Of a stretch of 64,000 nt of DNA, positions 34,811 through 44,597 are shown piece after piece (within the stretch, counting starts at the first letter, position 1; each line of letters starts with the position of its first letter). The position numbers were made by a program, and so were the translations under genes. The notes below the pieces were generated by a model, which worked only from the letters and a program-made list of their open reading frames with translations, had not been told where the DNA came from and ran no database searches. Location: assembly GCF_000335475.2 (NCBI RefSeq), contig NZ_ANAH02000016.1:1-64000 (forward strand). Reading direction: 5' to 3'. The DNA comes from Cystobacter fuscus DSM 2262 (GTDB taxonomy: Bacteria; Myxococcota; Myxococcia; Myxococcales; Myxococcaceae).

Positions 34811-36934
34811 CTACAGCGCGTCCTGCTCGCCCCAGGTGCGCTCCCGGTGGAGCCGGGCGCGCAATTCAGACACCACCTCGGGATGCGCAGCGGACACCTC
34901 GTGCCGCTCCTCGGGGTCCTCGTGGACGTCATAGAGCTCCACGCGCACGCCCTCTCGCGTGGGCAGCTCCAGCAGCTTCCAGCGGCCCAGGTAGAGGCCC
35001 CGGTGCCTGGCGCGCTCCACCGTCTCCTCCCACTCGGGCTTGAGTGACAGGTCCCCCGTGCCGGGCTCCGCCCGCATGGTCTCGTAGAGCCAGGGGTAGG
35101 GCAGGCGGAACCGTTGGTAGCGCTGGCCATCCCGCTCCGAGAACCAGATGTCTGTCTCGATGAGCGCGGGCAACTCCTCCAGCGCGGGAGGCTCCCACCC
35201 CGGCGTGAGCTGGGCGGCCAACGAGCGCCCCTGGAAGCGCGCCGGGGCCTCCACGCCCAACAGATCCAGCAGGGTGGGCGCCACGTCGATGGCCCGGGCG
35301 CGCACCGCCACCTCCCGGCCCGCCGCCACCTTCCCCGGCCAGCGCAGGATGAAGGGCACGCGCAGGGCCTCGCCGCCCCACAGGTGCTCCCCATGGCCCA
35401 TTCCCCGGTCGCTCTCCTCCAGGTGCTCGCCGTGGTCCGACAGCACCACCACCAGCGTGTCCTCCTCGAGCCCCCGCCGCTCCAGCTCCTCCATCGTCCG
35501 CCCCACGAACGCATCGAAGGCGAGCACGCTCGCATCGTAGTTGGCCACCAGCGCCGCCTTGTCCGAGTTACTCGGAGGCGCGCGCGGCGGCTCCATCTGG
35601 GGCGTGGCCCCGAAGTGCCAGGGTCCGCTCTCTCCAGGTGTGAGGAATCGACCCTCGTGCGGATGCGGCGCGGCGTAGGGGAAGTGTGTCACCGAGGCGA
35701 ACACGAGCAGCGCGAAGGGCTCGTCGGAGCCGACGCCCTCGAGCGCGCGGCGGGTGCTCGCCGCGAGCGGGGAAGGGTCGGTGAGCTCGGGAAATTGCCG
35801 CCGCTCGGGGAAGAACGAGGGCACGAGCGCGGTCCACGGCAGCAGCGTCACCTGGGTGATGAGCATGCGCTGGCGGATGAGCTCGGGGAAGTTGAAGGAG
35901 GGGGCGCTCACGTGCTCGAAGCCCAACGGCAGGCGCGAGAAGATGTCGCCCGCGTAGTCGGACAGCACCTCCGTCCGCCAGCCCGCCTCGCGCAGCGCGG
36001 TGGCGAGCGTGGGAAAGGATTGAGCGCGCGCCTCGGGGCCCACCATGGTGTGACGGATGGGGTGCTGGCCCGCCCACTGCGAACTCAGCAGCGTCGTCCA
36101 CGAGGGCCCCGTGCGCGGAATCTGCACGAGCGTCTCCTCGAAGTGACTGCCCTCGCGCATGAGCCGGTCGATGTGCGGCGACGTCGGGCGGGGATACCCG
36201 TTGCCCGAGAGGTGATCCGGCCGCAGCCCATCCGAGGCGAGGATGAGCAGGTTGGGGCGGCGGGGCCGCTCGGAGGAGGCCGCGGAGCCGGGGTTCCACG
36301 CGAGCAGCAGTCCCATGAGCAGCGCACCCAGGACGGCCACCCCCAAGGGCTTCAGCGCGGCCGGTGCGAGCCGCGGCGTCCGGACCTCCCCTCGATGCTC
36401 CCTCCCGAGACGCCAGAGCGCCAACACGGGGGCGAGCGTGAGGAGCAGCGCGGCCAGGGCCCGCCAGGGCGCGGGAGACGTCTGACTGACAGCCAGCAGC
36501 AGGGCCCGCGTCCATTCCGCGCGCGTGTAGAGCGTGGCGGCGTAGAGGTGGGGATGGTGAGCCATGTCCCCCAGGAGCGCGAGCAGCGCGAGGAGCAGGC
36601 TTCCGCCGAGTCCCCAAAGGAAGGCCGCGCTCCACCGCTTCACGCCCACGCCCCACGCGCCCAGCCCCAGGCCGAGCCCCGCGAGCAGCCCCAGCACCGT
36701 ATGGGCCGTGAGAAGGCGGGCCACCTGCCCCAACACCACGTGCCGCCACTCCCGCCACACCAGCGCGGTGAGTTCGGTGTTCTCGTTGCCCTGATAGCCC
36801 AACTGCATGTTGAGCACGGCACACAGGGTGTAGAGACCGATGAAGGCGCACAGCCCGCCCCGGCAGGCCCAGGTGAGCACACGCACGAAAGGGAGCGGGG
36901 TCGCGGGCCTCATCTCACCGGACAGGGTGTTCAT
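34811..36934 (-). CDS. Membrane-anchored sulfatase-fold hydrolase or transferase
   Basis: The roughly 707-residue protein has five membrane helices in the first 215 residues, then a periplasmic alkaline-phosphatase-superfamily domain. Metal and nucleophile motifs are visible: LASDGLRPDHLSGNGYPRPTSP (Asp235), then RTGPSWTTLL with Thr275 at the place where true sulfatases have Cys or Ser in CxPSR, and later LSDHGEHLEE and GHGEHLWGG. Thr nucleophiles are used by LtaS and phosphoethanolamine transferases, which share the five-helix anchor, so a phospholipid headgroup transfer is as likely as sulfate ester cleavage. ATG 36934 is the start nearest the first helix; GTG 36952 is possible. Confidence 0.8.
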   Translation of the reverse strand: MNTLSGEMRPATPLPFVRVLTWACRGGLCAFIGLYTLCAVLNMQLGYQGNENTELTALVWREWRHVVLGQVARLLTAHTVLGLLAGLGLGLGAWGVGVKRWSAAFLWGLGGSLLLALLALLGDMAHHPHLYAATLYTRAEWTRALLLAVSQTSPAPWRALAALLLTLAPVLALWRLGREHRGEVRTPRLAPAALKPLGVAVLGALLMGLLLAWNPGSAASSERPRRPNLLILASDGLRPDHLSGNGYPRPTSPHIDRLMREGSHFEETLVQIPRTGPSWTTLLSSQWAGQHPIRHTMVGPEARAQSFPTLATALREAGWRTEVLSDYAGDIFSRLPLGFEHVSAPSFNFPELIRQRMLITQVTLLPWTALVPSFFPERRQFPELTDPSPLAASTRRALEGVGSDEPFALLVFASVTHFPYAAPHPHEGRFLTPGESGPWHFGATPQMEPPRAPPSNSDKAALVANYDASVLAFDAFVGRTMEELERRGLEEDTLVVVLSDHGEHLEESDRGMGHGEHLWGGEALRVPFILRWPGKVAAGREVAVRARAIDVAPTLLDLLGVEAPARFQGRSLAAQLTPGWEPPALEELPALIETDIWFSERDGQRYQRFRLPYPWLYETMRAEPGTGDLSLKPEWEETVERARHRGLYLGRWKLLELPTREGVRVELYDVHEDPEERHEVSAAHPEVVSELRARLHRERTWGEQDAL

Positions 36935-37067
36935 CGGGCAGGCGACTGACACCCCCTCGCCGGAATTTCAGGCGACTCGCCGGGTGGTGTCCGACACCTC
37001 GGAGAGAGGCGAGCGGGCATCCTGGGCTCGTCTGGTCGCTCGGGCGGGGCGTCCCAGCGGACAGGCT

Positions 37068-37640
37068 TCATCGAGCCGGCGAGGTCAGCCCCCGCTCCTC
37101 GAGGACAGCGAGGACGCGGGCCACGCTCATCTCCACGCTCTCCGAATCACTGAGGATCAAGATCTCGGGCGACTCGGGCGGCTCGTAGGGATCCGAGATG
37201 CCCGTGAAGTGGGGAATCTCACCCGCCAGGGCCTTCTTGTAGAGCCCCTTCACGTCTCGACGGATGAGGACCTCCAGACTGGCTTGCATGTATACCTCGA
37301 GGAACGGGATGCCCTCCTCGGCCGCCAACCGCCGCACCTCGTCGCGCGAGTCTCGATACGGGGAGATGGCGGCGGAGAGCACCGCGATGCCATGCCTGGC
37401 GAGCCGCCGCGCCACGAAGCCGATCCGCCGGATGTTCTCCTCGCGGTCCGGCCGGGTGAAACCCAGTCCGCGCGAGAGAAAGTTGCGGATCTCATCCCCA
37501 TCGAGGATGTCCACGGAATGTCTGGGCATCAGTCGGCGGCTGACTTCCACCGAGAGCGTGCTCTTGCCCGCGCCGGACAGGCCCGTGAACCAAAGGATGA
37601 AGCCTTTCGACCGGACGGCGTCGTCCCCTGATGGTTTCAC
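37068..37640 (-). CDS. cysC: Adenylylsulfate (APS) kinase
   Basis: The P-loop FTGLSGAGKST, the substrate motif DGDEIRNFLSRGLGFTRPDREENIRRIGFVARRL and SAAISPYRDSRDEVR identify APS kinase, which makes PAPS. GTG 37640 has GAGG five bases upstream and leaves about 19 residues before the P-loop; GTG 37694 is an alternative. The product is about 190 residues. It lies beside the sulfatase-fold gene, but on its own this does not prove a sulfation pathway. No cysD, cysN or sulfotransferase gene is in the window. Confidence 0.9.
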   Translation of the reverse strand: MKPSGDDAVRSKGFILWFTGLSGAGKSTLSVEVSRRLMPRHSVDILDGDEIRNFLSRGLGFTRPDREENIRRIGFVARRLARHGIAVLSAAISPYRDSRDEVRRLAAEEGIPFLEVYMQASLEVLIRRDVKGLYKKALAGEIPHFTGISDPYEPPESPEILILSDSESVEMSVARVLAVLEERGLTSPAR

Positions 37641-37836
37641 CGCGGCCTCACGCTCATGACCCTCGTCTCGAAAGCCGAGCGTCCAAGGTATCACGCCCTC
37701 TCGTCTCCTGACTGCTTCCTTGCTCGGCGTCGAGGTAGCGCATCCCAGTGAGGTCGAACTGCGCGCGGGGGGCAGGGCGCATTGCCGCCGGTGCGAGGCT
37801 GGACCTATCCTCCAGGTCCTTCCTCGAGTCCCCTTC

Positions 37837-39033
37837 ATGACCCACCGACCCCACGTCTACGCGCCCGAGATCTGGAACAACCCACACCCCTTCTATGCGG
37901 CACTTCGGCGGGAAGCGCCGGTGAGCCAGGTGGAGCCGGGAGGAATGTGGGCGGTGACCCGCTACGAGGACGTGCTCTACGTCCTCAAGAATCCGCAGCT
38001 CTTCTCGTCCGAGGGCTTCCGTTCCGCCGTGCAGCCGGCCTGGCTCGAGCAGCGCAACCCGGTGATCGACTCCATCCTGATGATGGATCCGCCGACCCAC
38101 ACCCGCTTGCGGTCGCTCATCACCCGGACCTTCTCGGCTCCGGGCGTGGCCCGCCTGGAGTCCTCCATCCGCGCCTCGGCGGAGTCGATCGTCGCCGACA
38201 TGTTGGCGCGCCGCCGGGTGGACTTCGTCGAGTCGATGGCCCTGGCGCTGCCCTCGCGCGCCATGGGCGCGCTGCTGGGGCTGGATGCCTCGTTGGCGCC
38301 ACGCTTCAAGAGCTGGGCGGACGCGGTGACGGGCGTCGGCATCATCCCCGCGGAGGCCACGGAGCGACGGGCCGAGCTGGTCGCGTTCCTGGACGACATG
38401 AAGCACCACCTGACGGGCGTCCTGGAGCTGCGCCAACGCGAGCCCGGCAATGACGTGGTGAGCGATCTGCTGCAGGCCCGAGCACAAGGCGGGGTGATGT
38501 CGGATGACGAGCTGATGGGCTTCCTCGTCCTGCTGCTCGTCGCGGGCCTGGAGACGACGTATGACCTGCTGGGGCTCTGCGGGCTGACGCTGGCGGACAA
38601 CCCGGACATCTGGGCGCGGCTGAAGAAGGACCGGACGCTCGTGCCCAAATTCATCGAGGAGGTGCTGCGCTTCGAGTCCCCCTCCCAGTCCACCATCCGC
38701 ACCACCACCCAGGAAACGGAGCTGGGTGGGGTGAAGCTGCCCAAGGGAGCCACGGTGCTCGTGCAGTTCGTCTCGGCCAACCGGGACGAGTCCGTCTATC
38801 GCGATGCCCACCGCTTCGACATGGATCGCACGGGCGTACCGAGTCTGGCCTTTGGCCAGGGCATCCACTTCTGTGTGGGGGCGCCCCTGGCCCGGCTGGA
38901 GGCGCGCCTGGCCGTGGAGGTGCTGCTCGAGCGGTGTGACCGGCTGGTGCGCGAGCCCGGTCCCGTGACGTGGAACGTGGCGGTCACGACCCGTGGGCCC
39001 GCGGTGCTCCCCATGGAGCTGCACCCGGCCTGA
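37837..39033 (+). CDS. Cytochrome P450
   Basis: The 398-residue enzyme starts MTHRPHVYAPEIWNNPHPFY. Motifs are AGLETT in the I helix, EEVLRFESP in the K helix and FGQGIHFCVGAPLAR at the haem. It is unlinked to the P450 pair at 21.7-24.4 kb and divergent from the APS kinase gene; its 3' end converges on ackA. The substrate is unknown. ATG 37837 fits the family start; upstream in-frame codons lie in unconserved sequence. Confidence 0.93.
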   Translation: MTHRPHVYAPEIWNNPHPFYAALRREAPVSQVEPGGMWAVTRYEDVLYVLKNPQLFSSEGFRSAVQPAWLEQRNPVIDSILMMDPPTHTRLRSLITRTFSAPGVARLESSIRASAESIVADMLARRRVDFVESMALALPSRAMGALLGLDASLAPRFKSWADAVTGVGIIPAEATERRAELVAFLDDMKHHLTGVLELRQREPGNDVVSDLLQARAQGGVMSDDELMGFLVLLLVAGLETTYDLLGLCGLTLADNPDIWARLKKDRTLVPKFIEEVLRFESPSQSTIRTTTQETELGGVKLPKGATVLVQFVSANRDESVYRDAHRFDMDRTGVPSLAFGQGIHFCVGAPLARLEARLAVEVLLERCDRLVREPGPVTWNVAVTTRGPAVLPMELHPA

Positions 39034-39045
39034 GTTCCGGTGCCC

Positions 39046-40215
39046 TCAGGCCCGCATCAGCCGGCGCGTATGGCGGGCGATCTGCTCCTCTTCCTCGCTG
39101 GGGAGGATCTGGATCGTCCCGCGCGAGCCGGATGCCGAGATGACTCCCTGGCCGTCCCGGTTGCGGCCGTCATCGAGCACCAGCCCCAGCGGGCCGAGCA
39201 TCGCGCAGACGCGCTGACGCACGATGGGACTGTTCTCGCCGATGCCTCCCGTGAAGACGAGCAGGTCGATTCCGCCGAGCACCGTCGCATAGGCCCCGAT
39301 CGTCTTGGCGATGCTCCGCACGAAGACCGAGAGCGCCAGCGCCGCCGGCGCATCACCGAACCCCGCGGCCCGCGTGAGCTCGGACATGTCGCTCGTGCCT
39401 CCGGAGAGCGCCTTGAGCCCCGAGTCGTGGTTCACCAGGGACTCGAGCCCCTCGGTATCCACGTGGCCCTGGCGCAGCAGCCAGAGCAGCACGCCGGGGT
39501 CGATATCGCCCGTGCGCGTGCCCATGGGAATGCCGCCCGTGGGGGTGAACCCCATGGTGGTGTCCACGGAGAGGCCGTGCCGGAGCGCGGCCAGGCTGGC
39601 TCCGCTGCCCAGGTGCGCCACGACGGTGCGCTCGGGCACGCGGGGCTTGAGCCGCTCCACGATGGATTCGTAGGAGAGCCCGTGGAAGCCGTAGCGCTCC
39701 ACGCCCTGCTCCCGGTACTCGCGCGGTACCGGGAAGACGGCCGCCTCCTCGGGCAGGGTGCGGTGGAAGACCGTGTCGAAGCACGCGAACTGGGGCACGG
39801 ACGGGTAGCGCCCGCGCGCGTGGTGGATGAGCTCGAGCGCCGGCGGCACATGCAGGGGCGCGAAGTGCGTCGTCGCCTCCAGGGTGTGAAGGACCTCGTC
39901 GGTCAGTGCCCGGTGCTCCCGCAGGTGCGGCCCTCCATGGACGACGCGGTGGCCGATCGCCACGGGTGGGGTGTGGCCGAGGGACTCCAGCCGATCCATG
40001 GCCCGCTCGAACGCCTCGCGCTGGGTGGGGTAGGGCGCGGACTTCTCGAACACCTTCTGTCCGTGGGCGTCCTGGAGGGACAGGGTGCCCCGCTCGCCCC
40101 CGATGTGCCGCACCACGCCCTTGAACAGCACGGCCTCATGACCCTCGCGGTGCGCATACACGCCGAACTTCAGCGAGGACGAGCCACTGTTGATGACCAG
40201 CAGGGGGCCGTTCAT
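39046..40215 (-). CDS. ackA: Acetate kinase
   Basis: The 389-residue protein has the N-terminal signature [12 protein letters not shown], the substrate loop GHRVVHGG and [13 protein letters not shown], all diagnostic for acetate kinase (acetyl phosphate plus ADP to acetate plus ATP). Its start overlaps the phosphoketolase stop (ATGA), which couples their translation. Together they convert sugar phosphates to acetate with one ATP. Confidence 0.96.
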   Translation of the reverse strand: MNGPLLVINSGSSSLKFGVYAHREGHEAVLFKGVVRHIGGERGTLSLQDAHGQKVFEKSAPYPTQREAFERAMDRLESLGHTPPVAIGHRVVHGGPHLREHRALTDEVLHTLEATTHFAPLHVPPALELIHHARGRYPSVPQFACFDTVFHRTLPEEAAVFPVPREYREQGVERYGFHGLSYESIVERLKPRVPERTVVAHLGSGASLAALRHGLSVDTTMGFTPTGGIPMGTRTGDIDPGVLLWLLRQGHVDTEGLESLVNHDSGLKALSGGTSDMSELTRAAGFGDAPAALALSVFVRSIAKTIGAYATVLGGIDLLVFTGGIGENSPIVRQRVCAMLGPLGLVLDDGRNRDGQGVISASGSRGTIQILPSEEEEQIARHTRRLMRA

Positions 40216-42575
40216 CGCGCCGTCCAGTTCCAGTCGCGCACCTCCGGTAGATCCTCGCCATGCTCGGTGACGTGGAGCTTGTGCCGCTGGAGCACCTCCG
40301 ACAGTCGCTGCTCGGCATCCTTCACCCGGTGGGCGGTGGTCCGGGACTGGCGGATCGCGTCGAGCGCCAGCGTGTAGCGATCCATCTTGTTGAGCACGGT
40401 CATGTCGAAGGGGGTCGTGGTGGTGCCTTCCTCCCTGTAGCCGTGGACGTGGATGTTGCCGTGGTTGGCCCGGTTGTAGGTGAGCTTGTGCACGATGGTG
40501 GGGTAGCCGTGGAAGGCGAAGACGACGGGCTTGTCCCGGGTGAAGATCCGGTCGAAGTCCTCATCGTTCAGCCCGTGGGGGTGGCCGCCGACGGGCTCCA
40601 GGGTGAAGAGGTCCACGACGTTGACGACGCGGACCTTCAACTCCGGCGCCCACTCGCGCAGCACCGTCACCGCGGCGAGCGTCTCCAGGGTGGGCACGTC
40701 CCCCGCGCAGGCCATCACCACGTCCGGCTCGCCTCCCGCCTCGTTGCCCGCCCACTCCCAGATGCCGATGCCCGCGGCGCAGTGGCGCACCGCGCTCTCC
40801 ATGTCGAGCCACACCGGGGCGGACTGCTTGCCCGCGATGATGACGTTCACGTAGTTCTTCGTGCGCAGGCAGTGGTCCGCCACGGACAGGAGCGTGTTGG
40901 CGTCCGGGGGCAGGTAGATGCGCACCGTGTCGGCGCGCTTGTTGGCCACGTGGTCGATGAAGCCGGGATCCTGATGGGAGAACCCGTTGTGATCCTGCCG
41001 CCACACGTGGGAGCTGAGCAGGTAGTTCAGCGAGGCGATGGGCTTGCGCCACGCCAGGTCCTTGGCGGACTTGAGCCACTTGGCGTGCTGGTTGAACATC
41101 GAGTCGACGATGTGGATGAACGCCTCGTAGCAGGAGAAGAAGCCGTGGCGTCCGGTGAGCAGATAGCCCTCGAGCCATCCCTGGCACAGGTGCTCGCTCA
41201 ACACCTCCATCACCCGGCCGTCCACGGAGAGCGACTCGTCCACGTCCTCGTAGCGGGCATTCCACCGCTTGCCGCTCGCCTCGTAGACGGCTTGCAAGCG
41301 GTTGGAGGCGTTCTCGTCCGGCGCGAACATGCGGAAGTTGCGCTGGGAGTGGTTGCGGCGCATGACGTCACGCAGGTACTTGCCCAGCACGCTCGTGGCG
41401 CTCACCAGGTGGGAGCCCGGCGTGCCGCACTCCACCGCGTATTCGCGGAAGTGGGGCAGCACGAGCGGCACCAGGAGCTGTCCGCCGTTCGCGTGGGCAT
41501 TGACGCCCATGCGCAGCCGCCCCTTGGGCGCGAGCTCCGCCAGCTCCTCGCGGAAGGTGCCGTGCTCGTCGAACAGCTCGTGGGGCTTGTAGCTGCGCAG
41601 CCACTGCTCGAGCAGCTTCAAGTGCTCGGGGTTGGTGCGCACCGCGTCGAGCGGGACCTGGTGGGCGCGCCAGGTGCCTTCCACCGGCTTGCCGTCCACC
41701 GTGGCGGGGCACGTCCAGCCCTTGGGGGTGCGGAGGATCAACATGGGCCAGCGGGGCCGGGTGGCGTCGTTGTTCTCGCGTGCCTTGCGCTGGATGTCGC
41801 GGATCTCCCGGTAGAGGGTGTCGAGCACCTCGGCCATCCGCTGGTGCATCGTCCGCGGGTCATCTCCCTCCAGGACGTAGGGGTGGTAGCCGTAGCCGCG
41901 GAAGAGGGCCTCGAGCTCGTCCGGGTCGATGCGCGCGAGCAGCGTGGGGTTGGCGATCTTGTAGCCGTTGAGGTGGAGGATGGGCAGCACCGCGCCATCG
42001 GAGATGGGGTTGATGAACTTGTTGGAGTGCCAGCTCGCCGCCAGCGGGCCCGTCTCCGCCTCACCGTCTCCCACCACGCAGGCGACGATGAGGTCCGGGT
42101 TGTCGAAGGCGGCGCCGTAGGCGTGCAGCAGGCAGTAGCCCAGCTCGCCGCCCTCGCTGATGGAGCCGGGCACCTCCGGCGAGTCATGGCTGGGCACGCC
42201 GTAGGGCCAGGAGAACTGGCGGAACAGCCGCTTCACCCCATCGGTGTTGCGCTCGATGTTGGGGTAGGTCTCCGTGTAGGAGCCCTCGAGGAAGGTGTTG
42301 GCGATGATGCCGGGGGCGCCATGTCCCGGGCCAATCACATACATCATGTTGGCCTGGTTCAGCCGGATGATGCGGTTGAGGTGGACGTAGATGAAGTTCA
42401 ACCCGGGCGTCGTGCCGAAGTGCCCGAGCAGCCGGGGCTTGAGGTCGTCCAGCACGAGTGGGCGCGTGAGCAGCGGGTTGTCCTTGAGATAGATCTGCCC
42501 CACCGAGAGGTAGTTGGCGGCACGCCAGTAGGCGTCGATCTTCTCCAGCTCCGAAGCACTCAGTGGACCGGACAT
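40212..42575 (-). CDS. xfp: Phosphoketolase (xylulose 5-phosphate/fructose 6-phosphate)
   Basis: The 787-residue thiamine-diphosphate enzyme shows the family start ([26 protein letters not shown]), [15 protein letters not shown]-like [10 protein letters not shown], and [13 protein letters not shown] for the thiamine-Mg site. It splits a ketose phosphate with phosphate to acetyl phosphate and an aldose phosphate. The next gene, ackA, uses the acetyl phosphate. The upstream gap to the divergent KaiC gene is 187 bp and should hold both promoters. Confidence 0.97.
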   Translation of the reverse strand: MSGPLSASELEKIDAYWRAANYLSVGQIYLKDNPLLTRPLVLDDLKPRLLGHFGTTPGLNFIYVHLNRIIRLNQANMMYVIGPGHGAPGIIANTFLEGSYTETYPNIERNTDGVKRLFRQFSWPYGVPSHDSPEVPGSISEGGELGYCLLHAYGAAFDNPDLIVACVVGDGEAETGPLAASWHSNKFINPISDGAVLPILHLNGYKIANPTLLARIDPDELEALFRGYGYHPYVLEGDDPRTMHQRMAEVLDTLYREIRDIQRKARENNDATRPRWPMLILRTPKGWTCPATVDGKPVEGTWRAHQVPLDAVRTNPEHLKLLEQWLRSYKPHELFDEHGTFREELAELAPKGRLRMGVNAHANGGQLLVPLVLPHFREYAVECGTPGSHLVSATSVLGKYLRDVMRRNHSQRNFRMFAPDENASNRLQAVYEASGKRWNARYEDVDESLSVDGRVMEVLSEHLCQGWLEGYLLTGRHGFFSCYEAFIHIVDSMFNQHAKWLKSAKDLAWRKPIASLNYLLSSHVWRQDHNGFSHQDPGFIDHVANKRADTVRIYLPPDANTLLSVADHCLRTKNYVNVIIAGKQSAPVWLDMESAVRHCAAGIGIWEWAGNEAGGEPDVVMACAGDVPTLETLAAVTVLREWAPELKVRVVNVVDLFTLEPVGGHPHGLNDEDFDRIFTRDKPVVFAFHGYPTIVHKLTYNRANHGNIHVHGYREEGTTTTPFDMTVLNKMDRYTLALDAIRQSRTTAHRVKDAEQRLSEVLQRHKLHVTEHGEDLPEVRDWNWTAR

Positions 42576-42762
42576 GCGCGGCTCCTCGCGGGCGGTGGGG
42601 TGTGGCGGGTGCGGCCACGGAGCCGATTACCAGCCGCGCGGGAACCGGGGGTCGCGGGCGGAAGAGGGGCGTTCGACAGATGACGCTGGCGCGCGAAGGC
42701 CGTTCCAGTTACGCACGCACTGAACACAGGCCGTTAGTCTGCGGTGGAGGAGAGAACGAGTG

Positions 42763-44229
42763 ATGACAGTGCACGGTCCAGGTCCTCAGGAGCGGATTTC
42801 AACGGGCGTCCCGGGCCTCGATACGGTGCTGCATGGGGGGTTGCGCCGGGGCCGGACCTACATGCTGATGGGGCTGCCGGGCGCGGGAAAGACGATCCTC
42901 GCCAACCAGACCTGCTTCCATCACCTCCGGCAGGGACTCGGGGTGCTGTACGTCACCTTGTTGGCCGAGTCGCACACGGATCTGATCTCCAACCTCGAGC
43001 CGCTCTCGTTCTTCGATGCCTCCCGCATCGGGCGGTCCGCCACGTACGTGAGCGCGTTCAACGTGCTGGAGCAGAGTGGACTGGATGGCCTGCTCGCGCT
43101 CATCCGCAAGGAAATCAAGGCCCGCGACTCCTCGCTGCTCGTGCTCGATGGCCTGGTGGCCGCCGAGGAGATGGCCCCGTCCCCCCAGGCGCTCAAGAAG
43201 TTCATCCACAACCTCCAGGTGGTGACGAACCTGTTGGGGTGTACCACCCTCATCCTCACCACGGGCGGTGGCAAGGGGCTGCGCGCCGAGCACACCATGG
43301 TGGATGGGTTGATCGTACTGCGGCAGCGCACGCAGGGCGCGCGCATGCTCCGGGAGCTGGACGTGCGCAAGTTCCGGGGCAGCGCGCACCTGCTCGGATG
43401 GCACAGCTTCGACATCACCGACGACGGGCTCGTCGTCTACCCCCGCCTGGAGTCTCTTCCGCGCGAGGATGTCGCCCATACCCCCTCGGGCCACACGCGG
43501 TGCGCCTTCGGCATCGCCGGGCTGGACGCGATGTTGCACGGGGGCATTCCGTCCGGTTCCTCCACCCTGCTGTATGGCCCTCCGGGCAGTGGCAAGACGC
43601 TCCTGGGCGTGAGCTTCCTCGCGCAGGGAGCGCTTCAGGGTGAGCGCGGTCACCACTTCGCCTTCTACGACTCTCCGGAGCGCATGCGGGTCCAGGCGCG
43701 CGGCGTGGGTCTGGACCTCGATCCCTTGGTCGAGCGCGGTGATCTCGCCATCAGCTACCATCCGCCGCTGGAGAACGTCCTCGACAAGCTCGGGGTGCAG
43801 TTGCTGACCCTCATCCGCGAGCGGGGCGTGCGCAGGCTCTTCCTCGATGGGTATGACGGGTTGCAGAAGGCCAGTGGCCAGCGGGGCCGGGTCACGCGCT
43901 TCCTGGCGGCGCTCGTCAACGAGTGCCGCCAGCGGGACGTGACGTTGGTCTACACGGCCGAGACGCAGGCCGCCTTCGGTCCGGAGCTGAAGTTTCCCCT
44001 CCAGGGCTTGTCCCTGGTGGCGGAGAACATCCTCTATCTGCGCTCCGTGGAACTGCGCTCCCAACTGCGCCGCTTCATCTGTGCCATGAAGGTGCGCAAC
44101 AGTGGCTACGATCACTCCTTCCGCGAGTTGATCATCGGGGAGAAGGGGTTGGCCGTGGGCGACATCATCGAGGACGGACAGCAACTCCTGACGGGACAGG
44201 CACGGGTCCCGACGCATCGGGGCCAATAG
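42763..44229 (+). CDS. KaiC-like double RecA-domain ATPase
   Basis: The protein has 488 residues with two KaiC-type domains. Walker A of domain 1 is GLPGAGKT (37-44) after STGVPGLDTVLHGGL; domain 2 has GPPGSGKT after FGIAGLDAMLHGGIPSGSS. No KaiA or KaiB gene is nearby. The stop is two bases before the ATG of a CheY-like gene, so the pair form an operon. KaiC-like proteins outside cyanobacteria are thought to act in signalling; here the second gene suggests an output or input through phosphorelay. A GGAGGAG site precedes the start; GTG 42760 is possible. Confidence 0.88.
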   Translation: MTVHGPGPQERISTGVPGLDTVLHGGLRRGRTYMLMGLPGAGKTILANQTCFHHLRQGLGVLYVTLLAESHTDLISNLEPLSFFDASRIGRSATYVSAFNVLEQSGLDGLLALIRKEIKARDSSLLVLDGLVAAEEMAPSPQALKKFIHNLQVVTNLLGCTTLILTTGGGKGLRAEHTMVDGLIVLRQRTQGARMLRELDVRKFRGSAHLLGWHSFDITDDGLVVYPRLESLPREDVAHTPSGHTRCAFGIAGLDAMLHGGIPSGSSTLLYGPPGSGKTLLGVSFLAQGALQGERGHHFAFYDSPERMRVQARGVGLDLDPLVERGDLAISYHPPLENVLDKLGVQLLTLIRERGVRRLFLDGYDGLQKASGQRGRVTRFLAALVNECRQRDVTLVYTAETQAAFGPELKFPLQGLSLVAENILYLRSVELRSQLRRFICAMKVRNSGYDHSFRELIIGEKGLAVGDIIEDGQQLLTGQARVPTHRGQ

Positions 44230-44231
44230 GT

Positions 44232-44597
44232 ATGAGGCCCATCCTCATCGTCGATGACGAATTCGGCATGGTCGAAACCATCCGGGATCTGCTCCAGGAC
44301 GAGGGCTACCCGACGATGGTGGCGTTCGACGGGCGCCAGGCGCTGGAGCGCATGGCGGCGGAGCGTCCCTCCCTGGTGCTCACCGACTACATGATGCCGT
44401 TGATGAATGGACCCGAGCTGCTGGACGCCATGAAGAAGGAGCCCGAGTTCCGGGACATCCCCGTGGTCATCATGAGCTCGGCGCCCCCTCGCTTCTGGCA
44501 GCACCTGCCGTGTACCGCCTTCCTGCCCAAGCCCTTCCGGTTGCCGCCCTTGCTGGAGGTGATCCACCAGATCATCGGCGCGCCTCCAGGGCGTTAG
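44232..44597 (+). CDS. Single-domain response regulator (CheY-like)
   Basis: The 121-residue receiver has the acidic pair ILIVDDE, the phospho-acceptor Asp in LVLTDYMMPLMNG, Ser/Thr in VIMSSA and the Lys of FLPKPF. There is no output domain. It is co-transcribed with the KaiC-like ATPase. The last 4 bp overlap the end of the convergent gene. Confidence 0.92.
   Translation: MRPILIVDDEFGMVETIRDLLQDEGYPTMVAFDGRQALERMAAERPSLVLTDYMMPLMNGPELLDAMKKEPEFRDIPVVIMSSAPPRFWQHLPCTAFLPKPFRLPPLLEVIHQIIGAPPGR

Noticed and set aside
40260-42683. 807-codon plus-strand frame opposite phosphoketolase
   Set aside because: Phosphoketolase is unmistakable on the minus strand; the other frame is a shadow produced by third-position GC bias.
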